NCBI GenBank assembly: GCA_947479085.1
Contig: CANJYB010000005.1
Span: 1 to 64,000, forward strand
Source: Bacteroidota bacterium
GTDB taxonomy: Bacteria > Bacteroidota > Bacteroidia > 2-12-FULL-35-15
Reading direction: 5' to 3'
Length of the DNA: 64,000 nt
Shown: positions 17,810 through 26,698 of the stretch, one piece after another
Position numbering within the stretch: position 1 is the first letter of the stretch
How the letters are laid out: every line of letters starts with the position of its first letter
The notes under the pieces: model-generated
The model's database searches: none
Told to the model about the DNA's origin: nothing
The model's input: the letters and a program-made list of their open reading frames with translations, nothing else
Translations under genes and position numbers: made by a program

Positions 17810-18562
17810 ATGAAGGAGAATAGCTGTATTCGGGTTTCAAACTTATCGAAGAAATATTCAGGAAGTGATTCTTTTGCATTAAAGGATGTAACCCTTGAAA
17901 TTTTCAATGGAGAAATATTTGGTTTGCTTGGTCCTAACGGAGCAGGTAAAACTACTTTTTTTTCCATTGTTTGTGGCTTGCTTAATGCAACAAGTGGTAA
18001 TGCACAAATAGCAGGTTATTCCACAGACAAGGACATCGAATCAATAAAGAAAATAATTGGTGTGGTGCCCCAGGACATTGCTTTATACCCTACTTTATCT
18101 GGCAGGGATAATTTGATGTTTATTGGCCGCATGTATGGGTTAAAGGGTAAGGTATTGAAGGAAAGAGTTCAGGAGTGTTTATCTAAATTTGGTTTTGATA
18201 AAAACAGTAACGAGCAGGTAAAAAAATACTCAGGAGGAATGAAACGAAGGATTAACCTGATAGGAGGAATTCTTCATGAGCCTGAGATTTTATTGCTTGA
18301 TGAACCAACAGTAGGGATGGATGTTCAAACAAGAACTTCAATGATGGAACATTTGAAAGAACTGAACAAGGAAAAGAAAATGACCATTTTGTATACTTCT
18401 CATTATCTGGAACAGGCGGAATTGTTCTGTGACCGGGTTGCAATTATGGACCAGGGACAGATTCTTTGTCTTGGTAGCCCTGTGGACTTGATAAAAAAGG
18501 AAAACGGAAAGGACCTGGAAGATGTGTTTTTAAAATTTACAGGAAGAAAAATAAGGGATTGA
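17810..18562 (+). CDS. ABC transporter ATP-binding protein, 250 aa
   Basis: A complete ABC ATPase of the DrrA/CcmA type: Walker A GPNGAGKTT, Q-loop VPQDIALYP, signature YSGGMKRRI, Walker B ILLLDEPTVGMD, and the H-loop His in LYTSHYLEQAE. It begins at the ATG at 17810; the in-frame TTG at 17786 would add eight residues with no family match. It pairs with the permease one base downstream and is the first gene of a six-gene operon. Such pairs usually export drugs, lipids or secondary metabolites. Confidence 0.95.
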   Translation: MKENSCIRVSNLSKKYSGSDSFALKDVTLEIFNGEIFGLLGPNGAGKTTFFSIVCGLLNATSGNAQIAGYSTDKDIESIKKIIGVVPQDIALYPTLSGRDNLMFIGRMYGLKGKVLKERVQECLSKFGFDKNSNEQVKKYSGGMKRRINLIGGILHEPEILLLDEPTVGMDVQTRTSMMEHLKELNKEKKMTILYTSHYLEQAELFCDRVAIMDQGQILCLGSPVDLIKKENGKDLEDVFLKFTGRKIRD

Positions 18563-18563
18563 T

Positions 18564-19841
18564 ATGCGGAGACTGATTGCCACTTTTATTAAGGAATTTA
18601 AAATATTGATTGTTGACAAAACAGGTATTACTATTTTGTTTGTAATGCCGGTGATGTTGGTTTTTATTATGACCTTAATTCAGTTTGAGGCTTATAAAAG
18701 TCTAACGCAGTCAGGCATTCCGGTGTTGCTGGTAAATAATGACAATGGCAGCCTTGGGCTATCTCTTGAAAAAGGTTTTAAGAAATTCTCCATTTGCAAA
18801 CTTACTGTTGACCATGGTGAAAAATATAAAAACAGCGAAGACATAAAAAAACGAATTGTTGATGGAGAGTTTATTGTTGCGTTAGTTATTCCAAAAGGTG
18901 CAACTAATGTGTTAAGAGACAATGTGGGAGAAATGACCAATAGTTTTTTTGATAAAGAAAAAACGACAAAACAAATTGCTACACAGGTTAAAATTGAAGT
19001 TATTGTAGACCCTACTGCCAGCAAATCATTTGTGATGGCAATAAGCAGTGGACTGAAAGAATTTATAGCTTCTGTAAAAACCAAAGTGCTGTTTCAAATA
19101 ATGGGAGAAAAAATTGCACAGCTTTTAGATTCTGATACAAAAGCGGTATTACCGGAACAGGATTTTTTTGTTTATGATGAATCGTATGCCGTTAGAAATT
19201 CGGGAAAGACGTATGAACCCAATGCGGTGCAACACAATATTCCTGCGTGGGCCATCTTTTCCATATTTTTTATTGTCCTGCCTCTTGCGGGAAGTATTAT
19301 TAATGAACGTTCCGAAGGTTTATTTATACGAATGAGAACTTTTCCGGGAAATTATTTATCCATTTTATCCGGAAAATTATTTGTTTATTTCTTTGTTGCG
19401 ATCATTCAATTTGTAATGATTATGCTACTTGGGAAATTTGTAATGCCAATGTTGGGGCTACCTGTTTTAGATATAGGAACGCATTGGTTTGCATTAACAA
19501 CATTGACTATAATGCTTTCGCTTGCCGCTGTAAGTTATGGATTACTGATAGGGACATTATTCAGTACCCCTCAACAATCCGCAGTATTTGGAGGTATCAG
19601 CATTTTAATATTATCCGCATTGGGAGGTATTTGGGTTCCGGTAAATTTAATGCCTCCCATCATGCAGACCATCAGTTCGGTTTCTCCTTTAAACTGGGCA
19701 TTGGTAGGATACTATGAATTATTCATTAAAGGAGGAGATTGGCAGGCCATACAATTCCAGGTGTTAAAGCTGGCATTGTTTTTTATCTTTTCAATAACTG
19801 TTTCGTATCAATTATATAAATCAAAACTTCGTAAATATTAA
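18564..19841 (+). CDS. ABC-2 type transporter permease, 425 aa
   Basis: One N-terminal transmembrane helix, a large extracytoplasmic segment (about 50-225) and five C-terminal helices (about 230-420), the ABC-2 (YhgE/YbhR/DrrB-like) layout. The exporter motif GGIWVPVNLMPPIMQTISSVSPLNWALVGYYELF is clear. It begins one base after the ATPase stop. The carrier protein gene follows after nine bases, so the transporter probably exports the product of the enzymes encoded downstream. The substrate is unknown. Confidence 0.92.
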   Translation: MRRLIATFIKEFKILIVDKTGITILFVMPVMLVFIMTLIQFEAYKSLTQSGIPVLLVNNDNGSLGLSLEKGFKKFSICKLTVDHGEKYKNSEDIKKRIVDGEFIVALVIPKGATNVLRDNVGEMTNSFFDKEKTTKQIATQVKIEVIVDPTASKSFVMAISSGLKEFIASVKTKVLFQIMGEKIAQLLDSDTKAVLPEQDFFVYDESYAVRNSGKTYEPNAVQHNIPAWAIFSIFFIVLPLAGSIINERSEGLFIRMRTFPGNYLSILSGKLFVYFFVAIIQFVMIMLLGKFVMPMLGLPVLDIGTHWFALTTLTIMLSLAAVSYGLLIGTLFSTPQQSAVFGGISILILSALGGIWVPVNLMPPIMQTISSVSPLNWALVGYYELFIKGGDWQAIQFQVLKLALFFIFSITVSYQLYKSKLRKY

Positions 19842-19850
19842 TTTTTAACA

Positions 19851-20102
19851 ATGGAAAAAATAAGTGTGGAACAAATTTCAAAGGAATTATTGCTGTTTGT
19901 TCAGTCCAATCTTTTGGACAGCAAAATTGCCATAACTCCTGAAACACCATTTAATCAGGTGGGTCTGGACTCTATGTCCATTATTGAAATCGTGTTGTTT
20001 ATTGAACGGAAATTTGGAGTTGCTATTTCTGAAAAAGATTTAACTCCTGATAGTTTAAAATCAATTCAGTCGTTATCCGATTGTACTTTTAAATACCTTT
20101 AA
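19851..20102 (+). CDS. Free-standing acyl/peptidyl carrier protein, 83 aa
   Basis: Typical single carrier domain with four helices. The phosphopantetheine attachment Ser is S41 in VGLDSMSIIEIVLFIERKFG, and the acidic second helix (IIEIVLFIERKFGVAI) is intact. It carries the growing or activated substrate as a thioester. It is not the fatty-acid ACP of the cell, since it lies between an exporter and an acyltransferase and not in a fab operon. The AMP-ligase at 22645 is its likely loading enzyme and the 20107 protein its likely acyl acceptor. Whether it carries acyl or aminoacyl groups cannot be told. Confidence 0.9.
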   Translation: MEKISVEQISKELLLFVQSNLLDSKIAITPETPFNQVGLDSMSIIEIVLFIERKFGVAISEKDLTPDSLKSIQSLSDCTFKYL

Positions 20103-20106
20103 TTGC

Positions 20107-21399
20107 ATGAACCATGCATCCGGCATAGATAACATACCTCTTACGGCAACGGATTGTTTTATCCTGGCATTGGAAAAGCATGACCACCATACAGGTACAT
20201 CAGGCAATACATGCCGTTATGTGGTGGAGCTGGAAGGAAGATTAAACAAAGATGATTTTGAAAGTGTATTAAAAAGTAATTTACTTGCCCAACAACTCTA
20301 CTCATTTTCAATTTGCAAAGGAAATCTGTTTACTGTTCCAAAATGGAAGTCAATTTCGACTTCTTCCATCAAAGTAATGTGTTATGAAGACGATGCCTAT
20401 CTGCCCGATGCTATTTTGAATAAAAAAATTTCAGCTGAAAAATCCAATCTGTTTTCATTTGATATTATTTATCGCAGTAACGGAAACTCCACTTTGGTTT
20501 TTTCCTGGAACCATTTATTAATGGATGGTTATGGTGCAGTTTTATTTCTCAAACAATTAAATGGTTTTGGAAAAGAGGCTGGCTATTTGGCAACAGATTC
20601 AGCAATCAGATTAAACTTTTCAACTTTAAAGGAGGCTGTAAAAGCCAGATTCTTTTTGTCTTCTTCTGCCGCAAATCCAACATCTGGCATCAACCCGAAA
20701 AAAATATATACAGAAGTCAATCAAAGGATAAAAGTACTACGATTTACAAAACAGGAAACGGAACAAATAGATTTGATTGCACCAACATTAGGAGCAAGGT
20801 TTGGCAGAAGTCCTTTTTACCTTGCCTGTTCAGCAAGAGTAATAAAAGCAATACTTGAAAAGAGAGCAACTCCTGTAAGTAATTTTTGGATACCCGTTCC
20901 TCAAAACCAACGAAAAAAAGGAACAAACGGCCCTCTGTTGGGAAACCATTTATCTTTTTTGTTTTACAGGCTTGCTGCTACTATGCTCGATTCGCTTGAA
21001 AATACGGTGAAATCAATTAACGACCAGATGGTGAACCAGGTGCGCAAAGGAATTCCAAAAGCATGCGATGGATTAATGAATTACCTGAAAAGAATTCCAT
21101 CTTCCTGGTATTATCAATTAATAAAAGGACCCCAAGGTGGCTCACTTTCAGGATTTTTATTTACACTTGCAGAAGATCATCCTGAGGAACTTTTAAAATT
21201 CCAAGGGTTAAATGTAGTGGATGCATTAAGTTTTCCACCTAATACATTTCCTCCGGGATTAACGTTTGCTTTTATGCGGTTCAGGGAACAGTTGCAAATA
21301 ATGGTTTTATATTACGAAGAGGTGATAACAGAAACGGAAATGGAAAGCCTGGAAATCCAAATTCGGTACGAATTAATAAACGGTAAACATTTTAATTAA
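20107..21399 (+). CDS. Condensation-domain-like / wax-synthase-like acyltransferase, 430 aa
   Basis: Two-lobe CoA/carrier-dependent acyltransferase fold. The catalytic motif is NHLLMDGYG, in which H136 and D140 keep HxxxDG, while the first His of the usual HHxxxDG is Asn135. Two typical condensation-superfamily segments follow: WIPVPQNQRKKG and the latch-like SFPPNTFPPGLTFAFMRF near the C-terminus. The family forms amide or ester bonds by moving an acyl group from a carrier or CoA to an amine or alcohol. Here the donor is presumably the carrier protein, four bases upstream. The acceptor is unknown. It has no signal peptide, and its stop codon overlaps the next start by one base. Confidence 0.75.
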   Translation: MNHASGIDNIPLTATDCFILALEKHDHHTGTSGNTCRYVVELEGRLNKDDFESVLKSNLLAQQLYSFSICKGNLFTVPKWKSISTSSIKVMCYEDDAYLPDAILNKKISAEKSNLFSFDIIYRSNGNSTLVFSWNHLLMDGYGAVLFLKQLNGFGKEAGYLATDSAIRLNFSTLKEAVKARFFLSSSAANPTSGINPKKIYTEVNQRIKVLRFTKQETEQIDLIAPTLGARFGRSPFYLACSARVIKAILEKRATPVSNFWIPVPQNQRKKGTNGPLLGNHLSFLFYRLAATMLDSLENTVKSINDQMVNQVRKGIPKACDGLMNYLKRIPSSWYYQLIKGPQGGSLSGFLFTLAEDHPEELLKFQGLNVVDALSFPPNTFPPGLTFAFMRFREQLQIMVLYYEEVITETEMESLEIQIRYELINGKHFN

Positions 21400-22652
21400 T
21401 GAGTTCACGCGGTGTTGAAATAGTTGTTGTGGGTGCTGGTATTGCAGGATGTGCTGCTGCCATTGCTGCTGCACGAGAAAATAAAAAAGTAGTATTGATT
21501 GAAAAATCGGACTGTATTGGAGGCAATGCAACCAATAGCAATGTGGGAACTATTTGTGGTTTGTATTACCGAACGTTTTCTGAAACTCCTGAACAGGTGG
21601 GTTATTCATTTTCAAAAGAATTTATTTCAAAAATGATTGCTCGCTCTGAAACCAAGGCGCCCATTCATTATCATAAAGGCCTGTTTATTTATTCTTACGA
21701 ATGGTCCATTCTTCAGAATATACTGGAAGAGGAATTAAAGAGTAACGGAATAGAGGTAATGAGGGCTTCTGAAATAATAAAGATTGAAAGAGAGAACAGG
21801 CAAATAAAGGGTCTTGTAATAAAAACAAAGGAAGAAACAATTGAAATAAAACCGCAAACGATTATTGATTGCAGTGGAAATGGAATTGTTTCTCAGTTAG
21901 GGAACCTGGAAATGATAAGCTCCGGAAGTTACCAGTCGGCTTCGCAGATTTTCAGGGTAGAGAATGTATTGTCTGCCAATGAATTTTCGCTGAACATGGC
22001 TGTGAAAAAGGCAATGATTCAGCTGGTTGATTTACATAAGTGGCCTCAAAGTTTCAAATCGCTGAGCCTTGTTCCGGCTTCTTTAAAAAATAATCATGCA
22101 GATTTTAAAATTACATTGCCAGAAAAAGTGACGGACAATAAGGAAGCAAATGATGCATTAGCAGCAAAAGCAAAAGCATACGTGCAGGAAATATTTCCCC
22201 CGTTAAGTAAAATGGTGGAAAGTTTAAAATCAGCTGATATTAAAACGATTTTTCCTCAGTTGGGAATACGCATTCAGCAACGCTCGAGAGGTAAATATAT
22301 TTTATCGGAAACAGATGTATTGTCCTGTAACAAATTTGCTGATGGAGTGGCTGAGGGAGCATGGCCTATTGAAGAATGGCATGAGGATGGAAAGATAACA
22401 ATGGAATATTTTGAACCGGATGATGCATATATGATTCCGGCAGGCTGCCTGATTTCGGATGAAATGGATAATTTGTATTTTGCAGGAAAAAATATTTCGG
22501 CTACTACAAAAGCAATAGGTAGTGCAAGGGTGATGGGCACTTGCTTGCAAACAGGATATGCTGCCGGTAAACTGGCGACCTGTTCTTCTGCAGAAGAAAA
22601 AGAAACAATGATAGCAGTTTTAAGAAAAGAATTATTGCATAGTAATGAATAA
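21399..22652 (+). CDS. FAD-dependent oxidoreductase, 417 aa
   Basis: Rossmann FAD motif GAGIAG at residues 12-17 (VVVGAGIAGCAAA) and an IGGNATNSNVGTICGLYY segment, which matches the FAD_oxidored group in Pfam rather than CrtI or the acyl-CoA dehydrogenases. A second nucleotide-binding segment (TIIDCSGNG) and a C-terminal flavin segment (FAGKNISATTKAIGSARVMGTC) are present. It would oxidise a carrier-bound or free intermediate. It overlaps the condensation-like gene by one base and the ligase by eight, so translation is tightly coupled. The substrate is unknown. Confidence 0.85.
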   Translation: MSSRGVEIVVVGAGIAGCAAAIAAARENKKVVLIEKSDCIGGNATNSNVGTICGLYYRTFSETPEQVGYSFSKEFISKMIARSETKAPIHYHKGLFIYSYEWSILQNILEEELKSNGIEVMRASEIIKIERENRQIKGLVIKTKEETIEIKPQTIIDCSGNGIVSQLGNLEMISSGSYQSASQIFRVENVLSANEFSLNMAVKKAMIQLVDLHKWPQSFKSLSLVPASLKNNHADFKITLPEKVTDNKEANDALAAKAKAYVQEIFPPLSKMVESLKSADIKTIFPQLGIRIQQRSRGKYILSETDVLSCNKFADGVAEGAWPIEEWHEDGKITMEYFEPDDAYMIPAGCLISDEMDNLYFAGKNISATTKAIGSARVMGTCLQTGYAAGKLATCSSAEEKETMIAVLRKELLHSNE

Positions 22653-24081
22653 TGTTTACGATACATTAATTAATGCTGCCACCAAATGGCCGGATAAAGT
22701 GGCTGTACTGGACGAGTTCGGTGCGCTTACTTATGCTGAGTTGCTGGAGCAAACCGAAAAGTATAAAAATTATTTAATAAAGAAAGAAGTAAAAGAAGGA
22801 ACCGGAGTAGGAATAATAACCGGCAACAGCAGGTATTTTATCATTTCGCTGTATGCGGTTATTGGTTGTAAAGCCATTGCCATGCCCATTTCTAACCAGC
22901 AAAAGCAGGATGAAATTATAAAGGCTATCCGGGAAGCCAACTTACATTTTATCATTGCGGATGATTTTGAAAATGCATGCCTGGGAGAAGACCCCATTCT
23001 CAGTCCTTTATTTCCGTATCCGCTTTTTTTCAGTCGTACCGGGAGAGATAAACAAAACCTAACGGTTGATTTTATTACCAATATAGCCTTTATGCGTTTT
23101 ACTTCGGGCACTACGGGTAAAGCAAAAGGAGTGATTATCTCTCACCAATCGGCACTGGAGCGGGTGGATGCTGCCAACGAAGTATTGCAACTGAATGAAA
23201 ACGACAGGGTGGTATGGGTGCTGCCCATGGCTTACCATTTTGTGGTGTCCATTGTTCTGTATATTAAATATGGAGCGGGGATTATTATCAATACCCATTT
23301 TTTGGCCGATAGTATTATAGAGAGTATCCGGAAACACAAGGGTACATTTTTATATGCTGCACCTATGCATATAAAACTATTGGCAAATTATAATGAGCAG
23401 GTGGATATTGGAGGATTAAAAAAAGTAATTTCTACCACTACCGGAATAAGTGCTGAAATATGTACCTCTTTTGAAAAGAAATATAACCTGCCCGTAAGCC
23501 AGGCCTATGGTATTATTGAAATTGGCTTGCCGATAATCAACCTGAAACCCTCCACCGAATTTCCGGAAGCAGTAGGGTATGCCTTGCCTGCCTGCCATGT
23601 AGCGATACTGGATAAAGATTTGAATCCTTTGCCTGATGAAGAAACCGGGCTGCTGGGTATTAAAGGACCCGGTATGTTTGACGGCTACCTGAGCCCGCCC
23701 ACCTTAAGAAAAGACATACTTCAGAACGGCTGGTTTATGACCGGGGACTATGCCGAACGTAAAAAAGATGGATTGATAATAATTAAAGGAAGAGAAAAAA
23801 ACGTGATAAATGTTTCGGGAAATAAAGTATTTCCGAACGAGATAGAAGACGTTATCAATACTTATACGGGAATTAAAAACTCCAAAGCATTCAGTAAAGT
23901 ACATCCCCTAATGGGTGAGGTGGTGGCTGTTGAAATAGAAGTGGAGCCCAACGCTTCCATTGATAAAGAAGCACTTATTACCTACTGCCGCAAAAAACTA
24001 TCTTCCTTTAAACTGCCCCAGTTTATTACCATAGTGGAAGAAATAGAAAAAACCGGGAGCGGGAAGATAAAGAGGGGGTGA
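22645..24081 (+). CDS. AMP-dependent acid-CoA/carrier ligase (adenylation enzyme), 478 aa
   Basis: A complete ANL-superfamily enzyme. The P-loop-like A3 motif TSGTTGKAKGV is at residues 153-162, YGIIEIGLP is the A5-like segment, the GYLSPPTLRKDILQNGWFMTGDYAERKKDG segment carries the A7 Asp and GREKNVINVSGNKVFPNEIE the A8 hinge, and the A10 Lys is in KTGSGKIKRG at the C-terminus. It activates a carboxylic acid as the adenylate, then loads CoA or, more likely here, the carrier protein of the same operon. The Stachelhaus-type pocket cannot be assigned reliably by eye. It ends the operon and its stop codon meets that of the convergent T9SS gene without a gap. Confidence 0.88.
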   Translation: MNNVYDTLINAATKWPDKVAVLDEFGALTYAELLEQTEKYKNYLIKKEVKEGTGVGIITGNSRYFIISLYAVIGCKAIAMPISNQQKQDEIIKAIREANLHFIIADDFENACLGEDPILSPLFPYPLFFSRTGRDKQNLTVDFITNIAFMRFTSGTTGKAKGVIISHQSALERVDAANEVLQLNENDRVVWVLPMAYHFVVSIVLYIKYGAGIIINTHFLADSIIESIRKHKGTFLYAAPMHIKLLANYNEQVDIGGLKKVISTTTGISAEICTSFEKKYNLPVSQAYGIIEIGLPIINLKPSTEFPEAVGYALPACHVAILDKDLNPLPDEETGLLGIKGPGMFDGYLSPPTLRKDILQNGWFMTGDYAERKKDGLIIIKGREKNVINVSGNKVFPNEIEDVINTYTGIKNSKAFSKVHPLMGEVVAVEIEVEPNASIDKEALITYCRKKLSSFKLPQFITIVEEIEKTGSGKIKRG

Positions 24082-25281
24082 TTATTTCATAATTATCAGT
24101 TTATCTGCCTTTGTTTTAAAGCCGCTTATTTTTATTTCATAATAATAAACACCTGCATCAAGATGGGTAGCATCTATTAAGACATTTGTATTTGAACTGT
24201 TCAAATTTTTTGAACTTATTTGTTTACCTGTTACATCATAAATAGTAAGTGAACCAGATTGGTTACTTTCCAAATGATATTCTAAAGTAAAGTTTCCATT
24301 TGAAGGATTAGGATATAATTTAAAATTTGAGTTTTCGTTTTTATACTCATTAATACCTACCGTACAATTACCAACTGTTACCATCACACTATCCACAGTA
24401 GTTGCACAAGGCGTAGTTTGTGTTAAATAATAAGTAGTAGCAATACTAGGGCTTGCCATTGGGTTGCCTATGTTTGCATTACTTAGCCCTGTTGTTGGTT
24501 GCCAACTATAAGTTACGCCTTCATAATTATTAGTACCTAACTGCACACTATCACCAGTACATACCGTTGTATCTCTTCCTGCATCGCTTGTTTTTATTTC
24601 ATATATACTTACATCGTCTATATAATAGTAAGCCGCGTTATAAGAACTGGTAGAATCTACAATTTGTTCAACGGTTGTACTATCATAATTAAAATTACCT
24701 ATAGTTATATATTTTTCCCCACCAACAGCTTGATACAAATCAGATATTTTTGTCCAGTTTATTGTATCAACAATTGGAGGATTACCTTGTAATATTATTT
24801 GTGGATTATAATTCAAAACGTTATACCCTGAAGAGGTAACAGCAGTTTGTGAAATATACGCTCCAAGATTATTCGCACCTATTTTTAATTTATTCATTAG
24901 ATTAGCATAAAAAGTAACTGAATAACATTTACCAATTATTAGTGAATCAGAAATAGCACCTTGAATATATTCTCTGGCATCATTAAATGGGTGTTGAATC
25001 GAATAAAATCCTGCATAACCAATGCCTGAATGTGCGATTTGATAAAATCCTCCTAAGCCACCAGGCACATTAAAACCAGAATTATAAGCAGCACACCCGT
25101 TAAAATAATCTGCCGTACCACTATTTGGGTTCTGCCAGGGAGTTGCAAGAATAATAGTGGTAGAATAAGAATTATTAGGGCAATTAATATAAGATTCAAA
25201 ATCTCCATTTGATACTAAGTTCTGAGAATTTAAAGAGCTTATATTTATTAATAAAAATATTATTACCGTACCTTTTTTCAT
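24082..25281 (-). CDS. Secreted T9SS type A sorting-domain protein, 399 aa
   Basis: A paralogue of the 2761-3729 protein: signal peptide, then NLVSNGDFESYINCPNN, a beta-rich body with YYYIDDVSIYE near residue 230, and a C-terminal sorting domain (FKLYPNPSNGNFTLEY, ITIYDVTGK-like segment, GVYYYEIKISGFKTKADKLIIMK). Between the body and the sorting domain lies a short Ig/PKD-like segment that reads CTGDSVQLGTNNYEGVTYSW, seen in many Bacteroidota adhesin-like proteins. Predicted to be surface-attached or released. The specific ligand is unknown. It converges with the adenylation gene. Confidence 0.85.
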   Translation of the reverse strand: MKKGTVIIFLLINISSLNSQNLVSNGDFESYINCPNNSYSTTIILATPWQNPNSGTADYFNGCAAYNSGFNVPGGLGGFYQIAHSGIGYAGFYSIQHPFNDAREYIQGAISDSLIIGKCYSVTFYANLMNKLKIGANNLGAYISQTAVTSSGYNVLNYNPQIILQGNPPIVDTINWTKISDLYQAVGGEKYITIGNFNYDSTTVEQIVDSTSSYNAAYYYIDDVSIYEIKTSDAGRDTTVCTGDSVQLGTNNYEGVTYSWQPTTGLSNANIGNPMASPSIATTYYLTQTTPCATTVDSVMVTVGNCTVGINEYKNENSNFKLYPNPSNGNFTLEYHLESNQSGSLTIYDVTGKQISSKNLNSSNTNVLIDATHLDAGVYYYEIKISGFKTKADKLIIMK

Positions 25282-25292
25282 TTTTATAAGTA

Positions 25293-25330
25293 AAAGAACC
25301 TTTGAGTTTTAGTTCAAAGGTTCTTTTTCA
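25293..25330. terminator. Stem-loop terminator between two T9SS genes
   Basis: Perfect 13-bp stem AAAGAACCTTTGA / TCAAAGGTTCTTT with an 8-base loop (25293-25326). On the minus strand the stem is followed by TTTTAC. It would end the transcript of the truncated T9SS gene at 25336. Confidence 0.65.
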
Positions 25331-25335
25331 AGTGA

Positions 25336-26036
25336 TTATTTAATAATTATCAATTTATCCATCTTCACTTTGCTTTCATTTACTTTAATTTCGTAGAAAT
25401 AAGCACCTGCATTCAGTTCGTTTTCGTGTATTGTAACAACAGTACTGGAACTAGTGAAATTAAAGCTATGTATTAATTTACCTGCTATATCATAAATTGT
25501 TATTGTTCCTATTTCATTATCCGCAACATTATATGATAATGTGAAGTCTCCGTTATTAGGATTTGGGAATATTTTGAAATTATCATTTGATAAAATTGAA
25601 GACTTGCTTCCATGATGAATAAGGCTTTTTCCTTGGGCTTCACAATCTGCCTCAAATTCCCAATAATCATCAATAATACTATAATACAGAACCCGTGCGT
25701 CCCACACTCCGCCACCGCCTTCGGATGGGCATTGAACAGCAATATTGTAAATTGCTTCGGAATCTGCCGAAGAATACACATAAGCGGTATCAGTAAGAGA
25801 AAGTAAGTACAACCTGTTTATTTCTTTTTGGTTACTTTCTATAATGTTGTTTGCATACACACCGCTGTTTCTGCTGTCCGCCTGTGTATAGTTGCTATCG
25901 GCTATTTCTTTAGTTACCTGTTTCAACTGCCCTAACGATGCTACTTTTGCACTATCGTAAAATTGCTGCAAATCGGCACTGGTATCGGGGGATACTCCAT
26001 TGGTACTGCCCCGCCCGCGCGAGTGAAATTGCGATT
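25336..26036 (-). pseudogene. Truncated T9SS sorting-domain protein
   Basis: The sequence from about 26007 down to the stop at 25336 encodes NGVSPDTSADLQQFYDS, a Gln/Ser/Asn-rich body, and a complete T9SS sorting domain (FKIFPNPNNGDFTLSYN, TITIYDIAGKLIHSF, GAYFYEIKVNESKVKMDKLIIIK). The frame can be extended to 26109, but those residues (RSWVVKCGGTPQNNGHERNARASQ) translate the REP-like repeat, not protein. No signal peptide is present, so the original N-terminus has been lost at the junction with the RAYT element at 26037. The C-terminal part closely resembles that of the 24082-25281 protein. Expression as a secreted protein is unlikely. Confidence 0.7.
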
Positions 26037-26090
26037 GGCTGGCGCGAGCGTTCCGCTCGTGACCATTATTCTGTGGCGTCCCGCCACATT
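26037..26090. repeat. Left REP-type inverted end of the RAYT element
   Basis: Two hairpins in tandem, CGAGCGTTCCGCTCG and GTGGCGTCCCGCCAC. It is the reverse complement of 26699-26752 with four mismatches. Confidence 0.9.
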
Positions 26091-26105
26091 TCACCACCCA
26101 GCTCC

Positions 26106-26639
26106 TCATCCTAAATCCAGCATCTTTAATTCACTAAATGCATTTGCACTGCTGTATAAATAATCTTCGGGACGGGCTACTATTCCCTGTTTTACAGGGT
26201 TGTTATGCAAATAATTAATTTTCTGTTTAATTGCTTCTTCACTCCATAGTTCTATCGGGTGATTACCTTTTTGCCAAAACTGGTATTCTTCGTTTTGTGA
26301 ATTGCCTTTGCCAAAATAGTTAAACATATATAATAACCATTCCTTTCTGCTTTCTTTGCTGTTTTCGTCTATTTGTTTTATTAATTTTTTTGAAGTGTTA
26401 CTTTTCAAACTGCCAAGTAAATAATTCAATGGTTGGTTATTACAACGGGCAATAATATGAAAATGATTACTCATTATTACATAGGCATATAGTTCTAATC
26501 CCTTATTTTCCTGACAATACTTAAGATTGTTTATTAATTCATTTACATATTCTTTTCGTGTAAATACATCAATCCAACCTACCACGGTAACAGTTGCATA
26601 ATATAACTTTCCGGATTCTGTTTTGTATTTATCTGACAT
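26106..26639 (-). CDS. rayT: REP-associated tyrosine transposase (RAYT, TnpA_REP family), 177 aa
   Basis: Y1 transposase-like protein of the IS200/IS605 relatives. The HUH metal-binding motif is HFHII in YVIMSNHFHIIARC, near residue 57. The family C-terminus reads YLHNNPVKQGIVARPEDYLYSSA; the Tyr that attacks DNA is probably one of those there. It has no IS605 accessory gene. It lies between inverted REP-like ends that are its probable substrates. Family members are thought to act on REP sequences; activity here is inference. Confidence 0.92.
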   Translation of the reverse strand: MSDKYKTESGKLYYATVTVVGWIDVFTRKEYVNELINNLKYCQENKGLELYAYVIMSNHFHIIARCNNQPLNYLLGSLKSNTSKKLIKQIDENSKESRKEWLLYMFNYFGKGNSQNEEYQFWQKGNHPIELWSEEAIKQKINYLHNNPVKQGIVARPEDYLYSSANAFSELKMLDLG

Positions 26640-26698
26640 AGATTTTTAAATAGTAATACAAATATATATAAATAAGAATAAAAGATGTTTTTTTTTAT

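Noticed and set aside
26037-26109. N-terminal residues of the 25336 T9SS ORF
   Set aside because: They translate the REP-like inverted end, not a signal peptide or domain.
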